In this document: one piece after another, positions 52,832 to 60,350 of the stretch
Layout of the letters: each line of letters starts with the position of its first letter
How positions within the stretch are numbered: position 1 is the first letter of the stretch
Source: Acidobacteriaceae bacterium
GTDB lineage: Bacteria; Acidobacteriota; Terriglobia; Terriglobales; Acidobacteriaceae
Reading direction: 5' to 3'
Assembly: GCA_903642225.1 (NCBI GenBank)
Contig: CAHJWI010000025.1
Span: forward strand, 1-60,350
DNA: 60,350 nt
Program-made: the position numbers and the translations under genes
The notes under the pieces: generated by a model
Database searches by the model: none
What the model was told of the DNA's origin: nothing
Seen by the model: the letters and a program-made list of their open reading frames with translations, nothing else

Positions 52832-53347
52832 ATGGCTGCGCCTTTCAGTACAGAAACGAGTGCTTCCGGCGGGGGCATGTCTCCGAAGGTGATTGGGATT
52901 GCCGCGGGTGCGGTGCTGCTGGTGCTGGTGGTTGTGGGGCTGGCGACGCTGCGACGGACGCCGGCGAATGCCAATGCCCTGCTGGCACCGGATGCGTATG
53001 CGGCGAGCCTGCCGGTGGATGGCGTGACGCTGTCTGAGGCAACGAACGGGACCGGTGGCAAGGTGACGTATGTGGATGGACAGGTGCGCAACACGGGCGG
53101 GAAGACCGTGACGTCGGCTACGGTGCAGGTGACGTTTGTATCGGCGGACGGCACAGCTCCGCAGCGGCAGACGGTTCCGCTTACGTTGATTCGAACGCGG
53201 GTGCCGTACGTGGACCTGGAGCCTGTGGGTGCAGAGCCGATTGGACCGGGGCAGAGCCACGATTTCCGCCTGATTTTTGAAACAGTGCCGGCCGGGTGGA
53301 ACACGCAGGCGCCGGGTATTTCGCTGATCCACGCAGAGACGCGCTGA
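52832..53347 (+). CDS. Membrane-anchored beta-domain protein (DUF2393/FxLYD-like)
   Basis: A 171-residue bitopic protein: Ser/Gly-rich N-terminus, one helix (VIGIAAGAVLLVLVVVGLATL), then an extracytoplasmic beta domain with YVDGQVRNTGGKTVTSATVQVTFVSADG and VPYVDLEPVGAEPIGPGQSHDFRLIFE, which resembles the FxLYD/DUF2393 type of immunoglobulin-like domain. It starts with ATG 52832, 28 bases after scpA, so likely cotranscribed. Function unknown. Confidence 0.7.
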   Translation: MAAPFSTETSASGGGMSPKVIGIAAGAVLLVLVVVGLATLRRTPANANALLAPDAYAASLPVDGVTLSEATNGTGGKVTYVDGQVRNTGGKTVTSATVQVTFVSADGTAPQRQTVPLTLIRTRVPYVDLEPVGAEPIGPGQSHDFRLIFETVPAGWNTQAPGISLIHAETR

Positions 53348-53663
53348 CTGGCCGCCGAGAGATTGAAGCACGCGAAGGTGGTCTCGGTACTTCCGTGTCA
53401 CACTGCCCTGGTGGAAGTTTAGGCGGCGTGCCATGCAACGCAATGGAGGCCGGGGCCGAGCCTTCCAAATAGTGCGATCTCATCCGGTACTTTTTTCGTA
53501 CTGCGAACAAGTGTTCCGATGTGGCTGAAGGTAAGTCATTCATTTGATTACTACTCGCTTTGGCCATCGGCTTGCAGTGTCACTGTCTACGTACCAACCG
53601 CTTCGCTTCTCCCAGCGTCTGCGTTTTGTGGCTGGTGCGGGACCAAGGAGTCAAAAGCAGCCC
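53348..53663. other. Intergenic region before the OmpA-like gene
   Basis: A 316-base gap. I see no convincing gene, RNA or terminator in it. A T-run with a flanking GTAC inverted repeat (GTACTTTTTTCGTAC near 53492-53506) could mark the end of the previous transcript or be part of a promoter. AAGGAG at 53645-53650 is a distant ribosome binding site for the next gene. Confidence 0.4.
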
Positions 53664-54524
53664 ATGATAGAACTCAAAAAAATCTCGCACGCAGCCCTCG
53701 CCTCCATGCTGATGGTGGCACCAGTTCTTGCACAGACCCAAAGTCCCACGACGCCGCCAGCAAAGCAGGACGCGGCGGACAGCAGCACCTACGCCACCGG
53801 CCAACCGCTGGCGCCGCCGTCGAAGGAGGGCTTTTGGGGCCACATCAACCCGCTGGCACGTAAAAAGTGGGTACATCGGCAGATCGACCCGGTCAAAGAT
53901 CGTGTGAACGAGCTTGACCAGTTACAGTCCAAGAACGCAAATGATATCCGTGATGTGGATGGCCGTGCGACCGCGGGCATCAAGCGCGCGAATGATGCAG
54001 CATCGCTTGCCGACCAGCACGCCGGCGCTGCACAGTCCCGTGCTGATCAGGCAAATGGCCTGGCAGGTAACGCCAGCACCAAGACCAATGCTCTGCACGG
54101 TACGGTGAGCAACCTGGACCAGTACCAAACCGTCTCCGCGACGGCGGTTCCCTTTCTGGCAGGACACACAACGCTGACCCGCAAGGCGAAAGCTGACCTG
54201 GATACGGTAGCCACGAAGCTGAGCGGTGAAAAGGGTTACATCCTGGAAATTCAGGGCTACAGTCGGGCTGGAGTCGGTCCTTCGCAGGCTATGGCCGACG
54301 CGGTGGTACGTTACATGGTCACAGAGCACCAAGTGCCTGTATACAGGATATATAAGTCTGGTCTCGGCCGGGTTTCAGCAAGCGCCGCAGCACAGAGTGG
54401 CGACAAGCCGTTGACCAACGGAGTTCGTGTAACTCTGCTTCACAATAGCCTTGCGACTATGGACGGTCAGACCGCGTCTGCTGCCCATTCGTCTCCCTCA
54501 TCTGACGCAGCGCCACTCAATTAG
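53664..54524 (+). CDS. OmpA-like outer membrane protein with coiled-coil linker
   Basis: A 286-residue exported protein. Signal peptide (ISHAALASMLMVAPVLAQ), a Thr/Pro-rich segment, a long helix with alanine/aspartate heptads (NELDQLQSKNANDIRDVDGRA; AGAAQSRADQANGLAGNAS) like an Lpp-type or alanine-zipper coil, and a C-terminal OmpA-like domain (FLAGHTTLTRKAKADLDTVATKL; YILEIQGYSRAGVG; VYRIYKSGLG). The domain is degenerate at the canonical peptidoglycan-binding positions. ATG 53664 fits the signal peptide. Followed by a strong terminator. Probably tethers peptidoglycan to the outer membrane. Confidence 0.8.
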   Translation: MIELKKISHAALASMLMVAPVLAQTQSPTTPPAKQDAADSSTYATGQPLAPPSKEGFWGHINPLARKKWVHRQIDPVKDRVNELDQLQSKNANDIRDVDGRATAGIKRANDAASLADQHAGAAQSRADQANGLAGNASTKTNALHGTVSNLDQYQTVSATAVPFLAGHTTLTRKAKADLDTVATKLSGEKGYILEIQGYSRAGVGPSQAMADAVVRYMVTEHQVPVYRIYKSGLGRVSASAAAQSGDKPLTNGVRVTLLHNSLATMDGQTASAAHSSPSSDAAPLN

Positions 54525-54606
54525 GCGCGCGTCCACAAGTTCGGTAGCAGCACCCGAGAGTGCACACCGAAGCACCTCTCCTAACCCGAGAGAACCAAGG
54601 CAGATT

Positions 54607-54636
54607 GGCCCTCCACCCGGAGGGCCGTTTTTTTTT
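54607..54636 (+). terminator. Strong rho-independent terminator
   Basis: GGCCCTCC (54607-54614), loop ACCC, GGAGGGCC (54619-54626) and then a G followed by nine T. A perfect eight-pair GC-rich stem with the best T-run in the window, 82 bases past the OmpA-like stop. Confidence 0.95.
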
Positions 54637-54740
54637 GTACCTTTTCTTCCATGAGTTGTGAGATGACGGGCGGATTTGCTACTTGTTCATACGGGTTCCC
54701 TAGACTTGTGGTTCTACCGCTGTTCAAGGAAGACCCTGTC

Positions 54741-56273
54741 ATGAATCGCCGATCGTTTCTCTCCCTCGCTACCGCGTCTCTGTTGATCGAATCCACACGC
54801 GGGATGATGCTGACCGCTCCCGTCGCCGGACGGCTTGCCGGGAATCCGTTCCTGTTGGGGGTAGCGTCTGGAGATCCTGCACCGGACGGCTTTGTGCTGT
54901 GGACGCGGCTGTCCACGGATACAACGCGCGGTGATGGAGGTTTACCACCGGAGCCGATGGGGGTGAAGTGGGAGGTGGCGAGCGACTCGGCAATGCGGCA
55001 CATTGTGCGGCACGGGACGACGAGCGCCCTGCCGAAGATGGGCCACAGCGTGCACGTCGAGGTGGCAGGACTGCCGGCACACCGGGATTTCTGGTACCGC
55101 TTCCACACGGCGGATGCGACGAGCCCGGTAGGGCATACCCGCACAGCACCGCTGCCCGGAGCGCAGGTGGACCGGCTGCGCTTTGCCTTTGCCTCGTGTC
55201 AGAACTACGAGCACGGCTACTACCATGCGCACCGCGACCTGGCGCAGCAGGATTTAGACGCGGTGCTGTTCATGGGCGACTACATCTATGAGTACCGCAG
55301 CAAGAACCGGCCACGTGTGCACACGCTGCCTGCCCTGCACACGGTGGACGACTACCGCACGTGCTACGCGCAGTACCACAGCGACCCGGATCTGCAGGCG
55401 GTGCATGCCGCGCACCCGTGGATTGTGACATTTGACGACCACGAGGTAGAGAACAACTGGGCGGGTGCCATTGATCAGGAGAACGACCCAGCCGCAGCGT
55501 TTCTACCGCGGCGTGCGGCTGCGTTCAAGGCGTATTACGAGAACATGCCGTTGCGGCGAACGCAGCTGCCCTCCGGGCCGGACATGCACATCTACCGAAC
55601 GCTGCAGTGGGGCCGACTGGCGCAGTTCACGGTGGTCGACACGCGGCAGTTCCGCACAGACCAGCCATGCAACGACAACTTCAAGCCGGTGTGTCCAGCA
55701 GTGTTCGACCCGGCAGCGACGATGATGGGTGCGCAGCAGGAGGCCTGGTTTGAGAATGCCCTGGCGACATCACCGGCGACGTGGAACGTGATCGCAAACC
55801 AGGTGATGGTGCAGAGGCTGAAGATGGAGCGCAAGGGCGAGACGATGTACAACATGGACCAGTGGGACGGCTACCCCGCGGCGCGCAAGCGGCTGACCGA
55901 CTTTCTGGCGGCGCGGCGGCCGTCAAACCCGGTGATTGTGACGGGCGACACGCATGAGACGTGGGTGGGGGATGTAGCCGTGGACTTTGCCGACCCGACG
56001 TCTGCAGTGGTGGCGACGGAGCTGGTGGGCACGAGCATCACGTCCGGTGGCGATGGTGCCGTGCATGCGGAGTTCGCCGTGCAGGAGCTGAGTAAGAATC
56101 CACATATCGCGTACGAGAACGACTTGCGTGGGTATTTTGTGTGTGAGGTGACGCCGGAGGCAATGACGAGCGAACTGCGGACGGTGGAGAAGGTGACGGC
56201 CTTGGAGAGCAAGGTGTCGGTCGCAGCCCGGTTCAGGACGGAAGGTGGACGGCCTGGAGTGCAGCTGGTCTGA
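54741..56273 (+). CDS. phoD: PhoD-type alkaline phosphatase
   Basis: A 510-residue exported PhoD-like metallophosphatase. Signal region MNRRSFLSLATASLLIES has the twin-Arg start expected for Tat export. The N-terminal PhoD domain (FLLGVASGDPAPDGFVLWTRL) is followed by metal-binding motifs GDYIYEY, FDDHEVENNW, QEAWFENAL and TGDTHETW. It should hydrolyse phosphomono- or diesters in the periplasm to release phosphate, probably with Fe/Ca. ATG 54741 with AAGGAAG upstream. Isolated: a terminator precedes it and a convergent gene follows. Confidence 0.93.
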   Translation: MNRRSFLSLATASLLIESTRGMMLTAPVAGRLAGNPFLLGVASGDPAPDGFVLWTRLSTDTTRGDGGLPPEPMGVKWEVASDSAMRHIVRHGTTSALPKMGHSVHVEVAGLPAHRDFWYRFHTADATSPVGHTRTAPLPGAQVDRLRFAFASCQNYEHGYYHAHRDLAQQDLDAVLFMGDYIYEYRSKNRPRVHTLPALHTVDDYRTCYAQYHSDPDLQAVHAAHPWIVTFDDHEVENNWAGAIDQENDPAAAFLPRRAAAFKAYYENMPLRRTQLPSGPDMHIYRTLQWGRLAQFTVVDTRQFRTDQPCNDNFKPVCPAVFDPAATMMGAQQEAWFENALATSPATWNVIANQVMVQRLKMERKGETMYNMDQWDGYPAARKRLTDFLAARRPSNPVIVTGDTHETWVGDVAVDFADPTSAVVATELVGTSITSGGDGAVHAEFAVQELSKNPHIAYENDLRGYFVCEVTPEAMTSELRTVEKVTALESKVSVAARFRTEGGRPGVQLV

Positions 56274-56283
56274 TCTGCCGAGT

Positions 56284-56988
56284 TCAGCGCACGGTTACCT
56301 GAGTAAAGCCGAGGCCACGCAGCAGGCTTTCAATGCTGGAGCGGGCGTTGGAGCGAGCTGTGTCTAGGATACCGTCGGCTTGGGCAGACTGTAGGACCTG
56401 GCCCTCGGCGGTGCGGCGGGTGTCCGTCTCCAGGTTGGGATCGGTGGGAACGAGCAGGCCGGTCTCGCGTGCGAAGACGCGGGATTTGCTTTCGTCGATG
56501 CGGGTGCTGAAGACCTGAGACGGTGGCAGATCGACGGAGACGGATGTGCCCTGGACCCGGACGGACTCGGGCCGTAGTTTGCCGAGGTCGACGCCGGCAA
56601 AGACCTGGCCGTGAACGATGAGGAGCAGCTTGTCACCAGCCAGGGCATCGGGCAGGATGGGGGAGCTGTGCCTTCCCTCGACGACGGTGTCTACGGAGTA
56701 GCTCACTGTTTCAAGGCGGTTGAGCTTTTGGATTTGCTCGATGACTACGGGGGCGGAGGTGTTGAAGTCAGTAGAGCGACCGAGCAGAGAGCTGACAAAC
56801 CGGCCGGCAAAGCCGCTGGTGCCGGCGGACCGCAACGCCAGGACCATGGCGGCAAGGCCCAGAGCAAAGCAGAGGAGCAGGCCGAGGAGAATAGCACCGG
56901 CATGGCTGCGCGGGCGTGCTTCGTTGCGGGAGATGCGTTGCTGACGCGCGGTGTCTTCGACCTGCGCTCTGTGCTCTTCAGGAGTCAT
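56284..56988 (-). CDS. DUF4230 membrane-anchored protein
   Basis: A 234-residue bitopic protein: cytoplasmic basic N-terminus, one helix (GAILLGLLLCFALGLAAMVLAL) and a DUF4230 domain (IEQIQKLNRLETVSYSVDTVVEG, LLLIVHGQVFAGVDLGKL, SVSVDLPPSQVFSTRID) with the closing helices (AEGQVLQSAQADGILDTARSNARSSIESLLRGLGF). Function unknown. Start ATG 56988 (an in-frame GTG lies two codons upstream). It is convergent with phoD. Confidence 0.85.
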   Translation of the reverse strand: MTPEEHRAQVEDTARQQRISRNEARPRSHAGAILLGLLLCFALGLAAMVLALRSAGTSGFAGRFVSSLLGRSTDFNTSAPVVIEQIQKLNRLETVSYSVDTVVEGRHSSPILPDALAGDKLLLIVHGQVFAGVDLGKLRPESVRVQGTSVSVDLPPSQVFSTRIDESKSRVFARETGLLVPTDPNLETDTRRTAEGQVLQSAQADGILDTARSNARSSIESLLRGLGFTQVTVR

Positions 56989-57664
56989 GGGCACTTGGAC
57001 GGGGAGAAGGATGGAGCCGTTGGATTGGTGATGGCAGCCGAGTCTGGCGAAGGGTCAGAACTCAGCTGTGCCTGTGTCGTGTGGCACTTGGCTAGGGGGG
57101 GAGTGACACGATGCCGACCCGTGGGTCGAAAGGTCCTCGACGGCGAGGAGGAGGTAATTTGCACCTTTTGCGACCGGGATGGTCTGGTCAGCGGTGTGCC
57201 GATGCAGTCTGCGACTTGGATCTGCTAGGCAGAGTAGGAGCGCCCTGCCTCCGCATCGAACTCTTTACGTTGCCGAACGCAGACGTCCGACGCATGGACC
57301 CGGCCAACTACGGCAACCGAGTCTGAAGCCCCTCACCGAGGCGCGTAAAAGGCCCAAGCTGACGTCCCAAGTCCTTCGCCGCGCCATGGCGACCAGGACA
57401 CAGAGCATCGGCTCCGCGAAGGTCATCAGGCGGACTTGCGGCACTCGCGTGCAGACTCCAACTGCAAACGAGTACGTACAGGAGTCTCCTGAGAGCGTGC
57501 AGCAGATGGGAGACACCGTCGACACCATGCTCACCGAATCAACGACGCCGCAGCGTCTTACGTAGCTGACTCCGACCATGAGATGTGGTGCCAGTTCGTA
57601 AGACTGGCACCACATGGCACCAAGTCTCCTTGATCAGAAGCTGTAGCGTTGTCGATTTGGTTTA
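56989..57664. other. Gene-poor region between DUF4230 and tRNA-Val
   Basis: A 676-base stretch with no convincing gene. Open frames on both strands (for example 57179-57565 plus and 57265-57615 minus) have no ribosome binding site, no domain and odd Cys/Arg content. A 13-pair perfect hairpin lies at its right end. It could be a decayed gene, an insertion scar beside a tRNA or an unrecognised RNA. Confidence 0.5.
57583..57615. repeat. 13-bp perfect inverted repeat downstream of tRNA-Val
   Basis: ATGTGGTGCCAGT at 57583-57595 and its exact complement at 57603-57615, seven-base loop. It lies 50 bases past the 3' end of the minus-strand tRNA gene. No T-run follows on either strand, so it is not a standard terminator; it may stabilise the tRNA precursor's 3' end or be an integration remnant. 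Confidence 0.7.
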
Positions 57665-57739
57665 TGGTGGGCACAGCAGGATTCGAACCTACGACTTCCA
57701 CCGTGTGAAGGTGGCACTCTACCGCTGAGTTATGCGCCC
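57665..57739 (-). tRNA. tRNA-Val (anticodon CAC)
   Basis: A complete cloverleaf on the minus strand: acceptor GGGCGCA pairs with TGTGCCC, D-loop AGCGGTA, anticodon stem CCACC/GGTGG with loop TTCACAC (anticodon CAC at 57707-57705), T-arm GTAGG-TTCGAAT-CCTGC, discriminator A and an encoded CCA. It reads the GUG valine codon, abundant in the minus-strand G-ending codon usage here. Confidence 0.95.
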
Positions 57740-57901
57740 TTGTTTCCACAGGAAAGCCCCATAAAGCGTGCGTGCCTACTTGGGAAACCAACTCACAAAG
57801 GATAGCACTGCAGCCGGGCAGCGCCAACCGGCTCTCCCTCGCGGGCGTCTAACCCGCTTGAGTTAGCAGGGCCTCCAGCGGGGCTTGGCAGCGACGGTCC
57901 G

Positions 57902-58723
57902 ATGAAGCCCTTTCCACCGACTCCGAAGACGACCGGTTCACCCTCGTCTCCGGCAGGCCCGGAAAACGAGAATGTGGCGCAACCTCCACCCGTAGATGGG
58001 GTTAAGGAGGAAATGGGAACGCTGGCTCTGTACCCTCGGCTGATTGACCCGGCTGCTTCCGCCTCTGGAACGCGCGGGGTCATCACTTCGGTGGAGCAGA
58101 GCGACGAACGGGTGGCTTTCCGTGCGGCCGCGGCGGCACGCGGAGATTTTTCCGAGCTGTCCGATGCTGAGGTCATGCTTGAGCTGCGAGCTGGTAATCT
58201 GGGCGCTTTTGACGTTCTGCTGGCCAAGTACCGTAGACCGATCGTGAGCTTCATGTATCGGATGGTGCACAATCAGGCCATAGCGGAAGAGCTTGCGCAG
58301 GAGGTCTTCCTGCGGGTGTATCGGTCGCGTGAGACCTATCGCGCGGAGGCGCGGTTCAGCACCTGGCTGTACCGAATCGCCACCAATCTAGGCGTGAACC
58401 ATGCCCGCAACACCAAGAAGGAGCGATCCGCTCCGGCGGTCTTTCTCGATGAACCGGACGCAGAATCGGGTGCAACTCCCGATGTGGCGGATGCGCGTCC
58501 CACAGTGGAAGCGACGATGCTGCGGCGCGAACGACTTCATGCCATCCGGCAGCACGTGCTCGCCTTGCCGGAGCGCCAGAAGACGGCGGTTCTGATGCAT
58601 AAGTACGAAGGTCTGGACTATAAGCAGATCGGGGACGTTCTGAAACTTTCCGAATCGGCCACCAAATCACTTCTGTTTCGGGCCTACCAGACCTTGCGCG
58701 AGAAGCTGAAGGAGTTTATCTAG
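57902..58723 (+). CDS. ECF RNA polymerase sigma factor
   Basis: An ECF sigma factor, 273 residues from ATG 57902, or 236 from ATG 58013, which has AAGGAGG two bases upstream. Sigma-2 reads YRRPIVSFMYRMVHNQAIAEELAQEVFLRVYRS and ARFSTWLYRIATNLGVNHAR; sigma-4 reads LPERQKTAVLMHKYEGLDYKQIGDVLKLSESATKSLLFRA. The first 80 residues (Pro/Ser-rich) precede the sigma domains and are unusual in length. The next gene encodes a zinc-finger anti-sigma factor, as is standard for ECF control. Target promoters cannot be read from here. Confidence 0.93.
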   Translation: MKPFPPTPKTTGSPSSPAGPENENVAQPPPVDGVKEEMGTLALYPRLIDPAASASGTRGVITSVEQSDERVAFRAAAAARGDFSELSDAEVMLELRAGNLGAFDVLLAKYRRPIVSFMYRMVHNQAIAEELAQEVFLRVYRSRETYRAEARFSTWLYRIATNLGVNHARNTKKERSAPAVFLDEPDAESGATPDVADARPTVEATMLRRERLHAIRQHVLALPERQKTAVLMHKYEGLDYKQIGDVLKLSESATKSLLFRAYQTLREKLKEFI

Positions 58724-58823
58724 TGAGTAGCTCCACGCAATCCAACAGCTCTGACACGGTAGGGCGCATCCTAACCGGGCGCATTCACGTCACAAGGGTA
58801 GAACACCCCGGAAAGGGGGTACG

Positions 58824-59339
58824 ATGACCACGAAAAACGATTGCCATGCGATCCGTTCCAGGATGCCGGATCTCCTGTTCGAAACGGATTTGCTCAAGAC
58901 CCGTGCTGATTTCCGGGAACACCTCGCGTCCTGTCCGGCCTGCAGCCACGAGTGGCAGGAGTTGCAGATGACTTTCGCGCTGCTGGATGAATGGAAAACG
59001 CCTGAGCCGTCGGCCTACTTTGACGGCAAGCTTCATGCCCGGCTGCGAGATGTGATCGCCGCTCCGCCGGAAGGCTTGTTGGAGCGCTTCCGGTCCTTCC
59101 TCTTATTCAGCACCGGCCGTCAGCTTCGGCCTGCGCTCGCGGGCGCCCTGGCTCTTGTCCTTGCGGTAGGCGGGGGCTCCGGGCTGGTTGGCCTGCGTCA
59201 ACACCTGAGCGGCAATCAGGCTTCTTCTGCTGCCTTGAACGATCTGAACGTTCTAGACAATAACGCACAGGCGCTTCAGCAGATGGATCAGCTCCTCGAT
59301 GAGAGCGGGGCAGACGAGGGAGCACCGCCGACGACGTAA
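58824..59339 (+). CDS. Membrane-anchored zinc-finger anti-sigma factor
   Basis: A 171-residue anti-sigma factor. The N-terminal ZAS-like zinc site is HLASCPACSHEW, containing the HxxxCxxC motif that binds the sigma factor, then a linker and a membrane helix (LRPALAGALALVLAVGGGSGLVGL) with a periplasmic tail (NVLDNNAQALQQMDQLLDESG). It holds the adjacent ECF sigma at the membrane until released. ATG 58824 has AAAGGGGG upstream. It sits 100 bases after the sigma gene. Confidence 0.9.
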   Translation: MTTKNDCHAIRSRMPDLLFETDLLKTRADFREHLASCPACSHEWQELQMTFALLDEWKTPEPSAYFDGKLHARLRDVIAAPPEGLLERFRSFLLFSTGRQLRPALAGALALVLAVGGGSGLVGLRQHLSGNQASSAALNDLNVLDNNAQALQQMDQLLDESGADEGAPPTT

Positions 59340-59410
59340 CGCGTTTAAGCGATCGCGACCTCCCAGGTTTTACCCGCGCGAATTTGCCTCAATTCTGTTC
59401 TTGAAACACG

Positions 59411-60187
59411 ATGATGCCTCCGCTGCCAGTTCGTGCCCTGTCTCCTGGCTCAGTGCGCCAGGCCGGCGGTGTGCCTCGAGTAAGGAGCCTTGGACGGAGG
59501 GTCGAAGCCGGCGCCTGGATGCTGGTGTTTTGCTGCAGCGCGGCATCTCCTGTAATCGCGCAGAAGCAGAACATCCAGCACCCGCCAAGCCATGCCCAGG
59601 CGCCCCCGGTGCAGCGGGCTCCCGCGCCTGTGGAGCGACGCTTGCCTGCGGCGCTTCCCGCTTCCGGCGCGGCCGTCGGAGAAGCGTCGCCGTTGCGGCC
59701 AGCGCAGCGCAATCTTCCCCCCGGAGCTCGTGCAGGGCGAGGTGTACCGCTCGCGCAGTGGATGAATCAGCACAGTCAGCTTTCTCCGCCAGAGCAGCAA
59801 CATGCCCTGGAGCGCGAGCCTGGCTTCCATGATCTGCCGCAACCCACCCAGGACCGCATGCGGCAGCGGCTCAATCAGCTGGATAGCATGCCTCCCGCAC
59901 AGCGGCAGAAGCTTCTCGCCCGGAACGAGGCGATGGAGCACTTGGCGCCGGACCAGCGTCTTCAGGTGCGCGGCGCCATGCAGCAGCTTGGTGCGTTGCC
60001 GGTCGAGCAGCGGCGCAGCGTGGCGCGAACCTTCCGGCAACTGCGCGATCTTCCCCCTGACCAGAGAACGGCGGCTTTGAACTCCGAGCAGTACCGTGGG
60101 CAGTTTACGGACACCCAACGTTCCACGCTGGACAATCTCCTGCGGATTGAGCCGATGCTCCCTCCCCCGGATCGAACCCCGCACTAG
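59411..60187 (+). CDS. DUF3106-like exported protein
   Basis: A 258-residue protein: N-terminal hydrophobic segment (AGAWMLVFCCSAASPVIAQ) after a basic leader, a long Pro/Ala/Gln-rich linker, then a helical domain of repeated short helices with the form LPxxQRxxL (LPQPTQDRMRQRLNQLDSMPPAQRQKLL; LPVEQRRSVARTFRQLRDLPPDQRTAAL), the DUF3106 pattern. It resembles CpxP-type periplasmic proteins in style. Third gene of the sigma operon. It may be a periplasmic sensor or regulon member. Start ATG 59411, or the next ATG at 59414. Confidence 0.75.
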   Translation: MMPPLPVRALSPGSVRQAGGVPRVRSLGRRVEAGAWMLVFCCSAASPVIAQKQNIQHPPSHAQAPPVQRAPAPVERRLPAALPASGAAVGEASPLRPAQRNLPPGARAGRGVPLAQWMNQHSQLSPPEQQHALEREPGFHDLPQPTQDRMRQRLNQLDSMPPAQRQKLLARNEAMEHLAPDQRLQVRGAMQQLGALPVEQRRSVARTFRQLRDLPPDQRTAALNSEQYRGQFTDTQRSTLDNLLRIEPMLPPPDRTPH

Positions 60188-60350
60188 GAGCAGCTTCTTT
60201 ACGCGGACGTCCAGCTCCGCAATGAGAGCACGCGTCAGCAGCAGCCTCATTCGCCGACTCCATGGCTAATTTCAGCGTCGCTGCTGCCTTACCCGGCGGC
60301 AGTACCGGACTTCAATTCTTGAAAAGGTTCCTGACCAGAAAAAGCACGTT
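60188..60350. other. Right-hand end without a gene
   Basis: 163 bases to the window edge. I see no supported coding region, RNA or terminator; the frames visible are shadows of the preceding gene. Confidence 0.4.

Noticed and set aside
57179..57565. 128-codon plus-strand frame near tRNA-Val
   Set aside because: No ribosome binding site, no hydrophobic core or motif, and an overlapping equally long frame on the other strand.

Overview
The window looks like a chromosomal segment of a GC-rich member of the Acidobacteriota, most likely class Terriglobia (Terriglobus/Edaphobacter/Granulicella-like). I base this on protein style and gene content: a tricorn-type S41 protease, an HpnI-like glycosyltransferase, an HspR-type MerR regulator, a DUF1684 protein, a PilMNO-type assembly operon and an ECF sigma/zinc-finger anti-sigma pair. 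No database search was possible, so the lineage is inference. There is no phage, integrase, transposase or CRISPR array; the content is mainly chromosomal housekeeping and envelope functions.

Layout. 0-3.4 kb: a secreted tricorn-like protease cut by the left edge. 3.6-7.6 kb: mnmA, an SDR oxidoreductase, an hspR-like regulator and an HpnI-like glycosyltransferase. 7.6-11.5 kb: two divergent paralogous ArnT/PMT-type membrane glycosyltransferases. 11.5-15.5 kb: Ppx/GppA phosphatase, SixA-like phosphatase, a methyltransferase translationally coupled to a UbiA-like membrane protein. 15.5-20 kb: GH57 branching enzyme, a BON-domain lipoprotein, a YtxH/DUF948-like pair. 20-27.3 kb: dnaJ, a DUF4760-like protein, a Nei-type glycosylase, DUF1684, small secreted or unknown proteins, dnaK with a HAIR-like operator. 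27.4-34.5 kb: a seven-gene type IV pilus/type II secretion-like operon (pilC, pilB, pilM, pilN, pilO, a GspC/PilP-like protein and an odd pseudopilin), all on the minus strand and tightly overlapped. 34.6-43 kb: erpA, an exported RidA next to a Tat-exported amine oxidase, an acyltransferase, pyrH, recQ, an aldo/keto reductase. 43-51 kb: GAF-GGDEF cyclase, moaA, small proteins, a SIMPL protein, a VapC/Phd toxin-antitoxin pair, a site-2 protease, trpS. 51-60 kb: scpA, an OmpA-like protein, a PhoD phosphatase, DUF4230, tRNA-Val, and a sigma/anti-sigma/DUF3106 operon.

Four structures stand out. (1) An approximately 80-bp hairpin repeat occurs four times, once in each of four consecutive intergenic gaps (35.7-40.1 kb), always just past the stop codon of a minus-strand gene. 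(2) The plus strand is C-rich from 0 to about 33 kb and G-rich afterwards regardless of gene direction, so the GC skew flips inside the pilus operon with the polarity expected of a replication origin, although no dnaA or clear DnaA boxes are present. (3) An exported amine oxidase sits next to an exported RidA, suggesting a periplasmic amine/imine-processing module. (4) A HAIR-like palindrome overlaps the predicted dnaK promoter in the same window as an HspR homologue.

Starts were chosen by ribosome binding sites and conserved N termini; many differ from the longest open frame. Long open frames antisense to dnaK, recQ and the acyltransferase are composition artefacts and are not listed.
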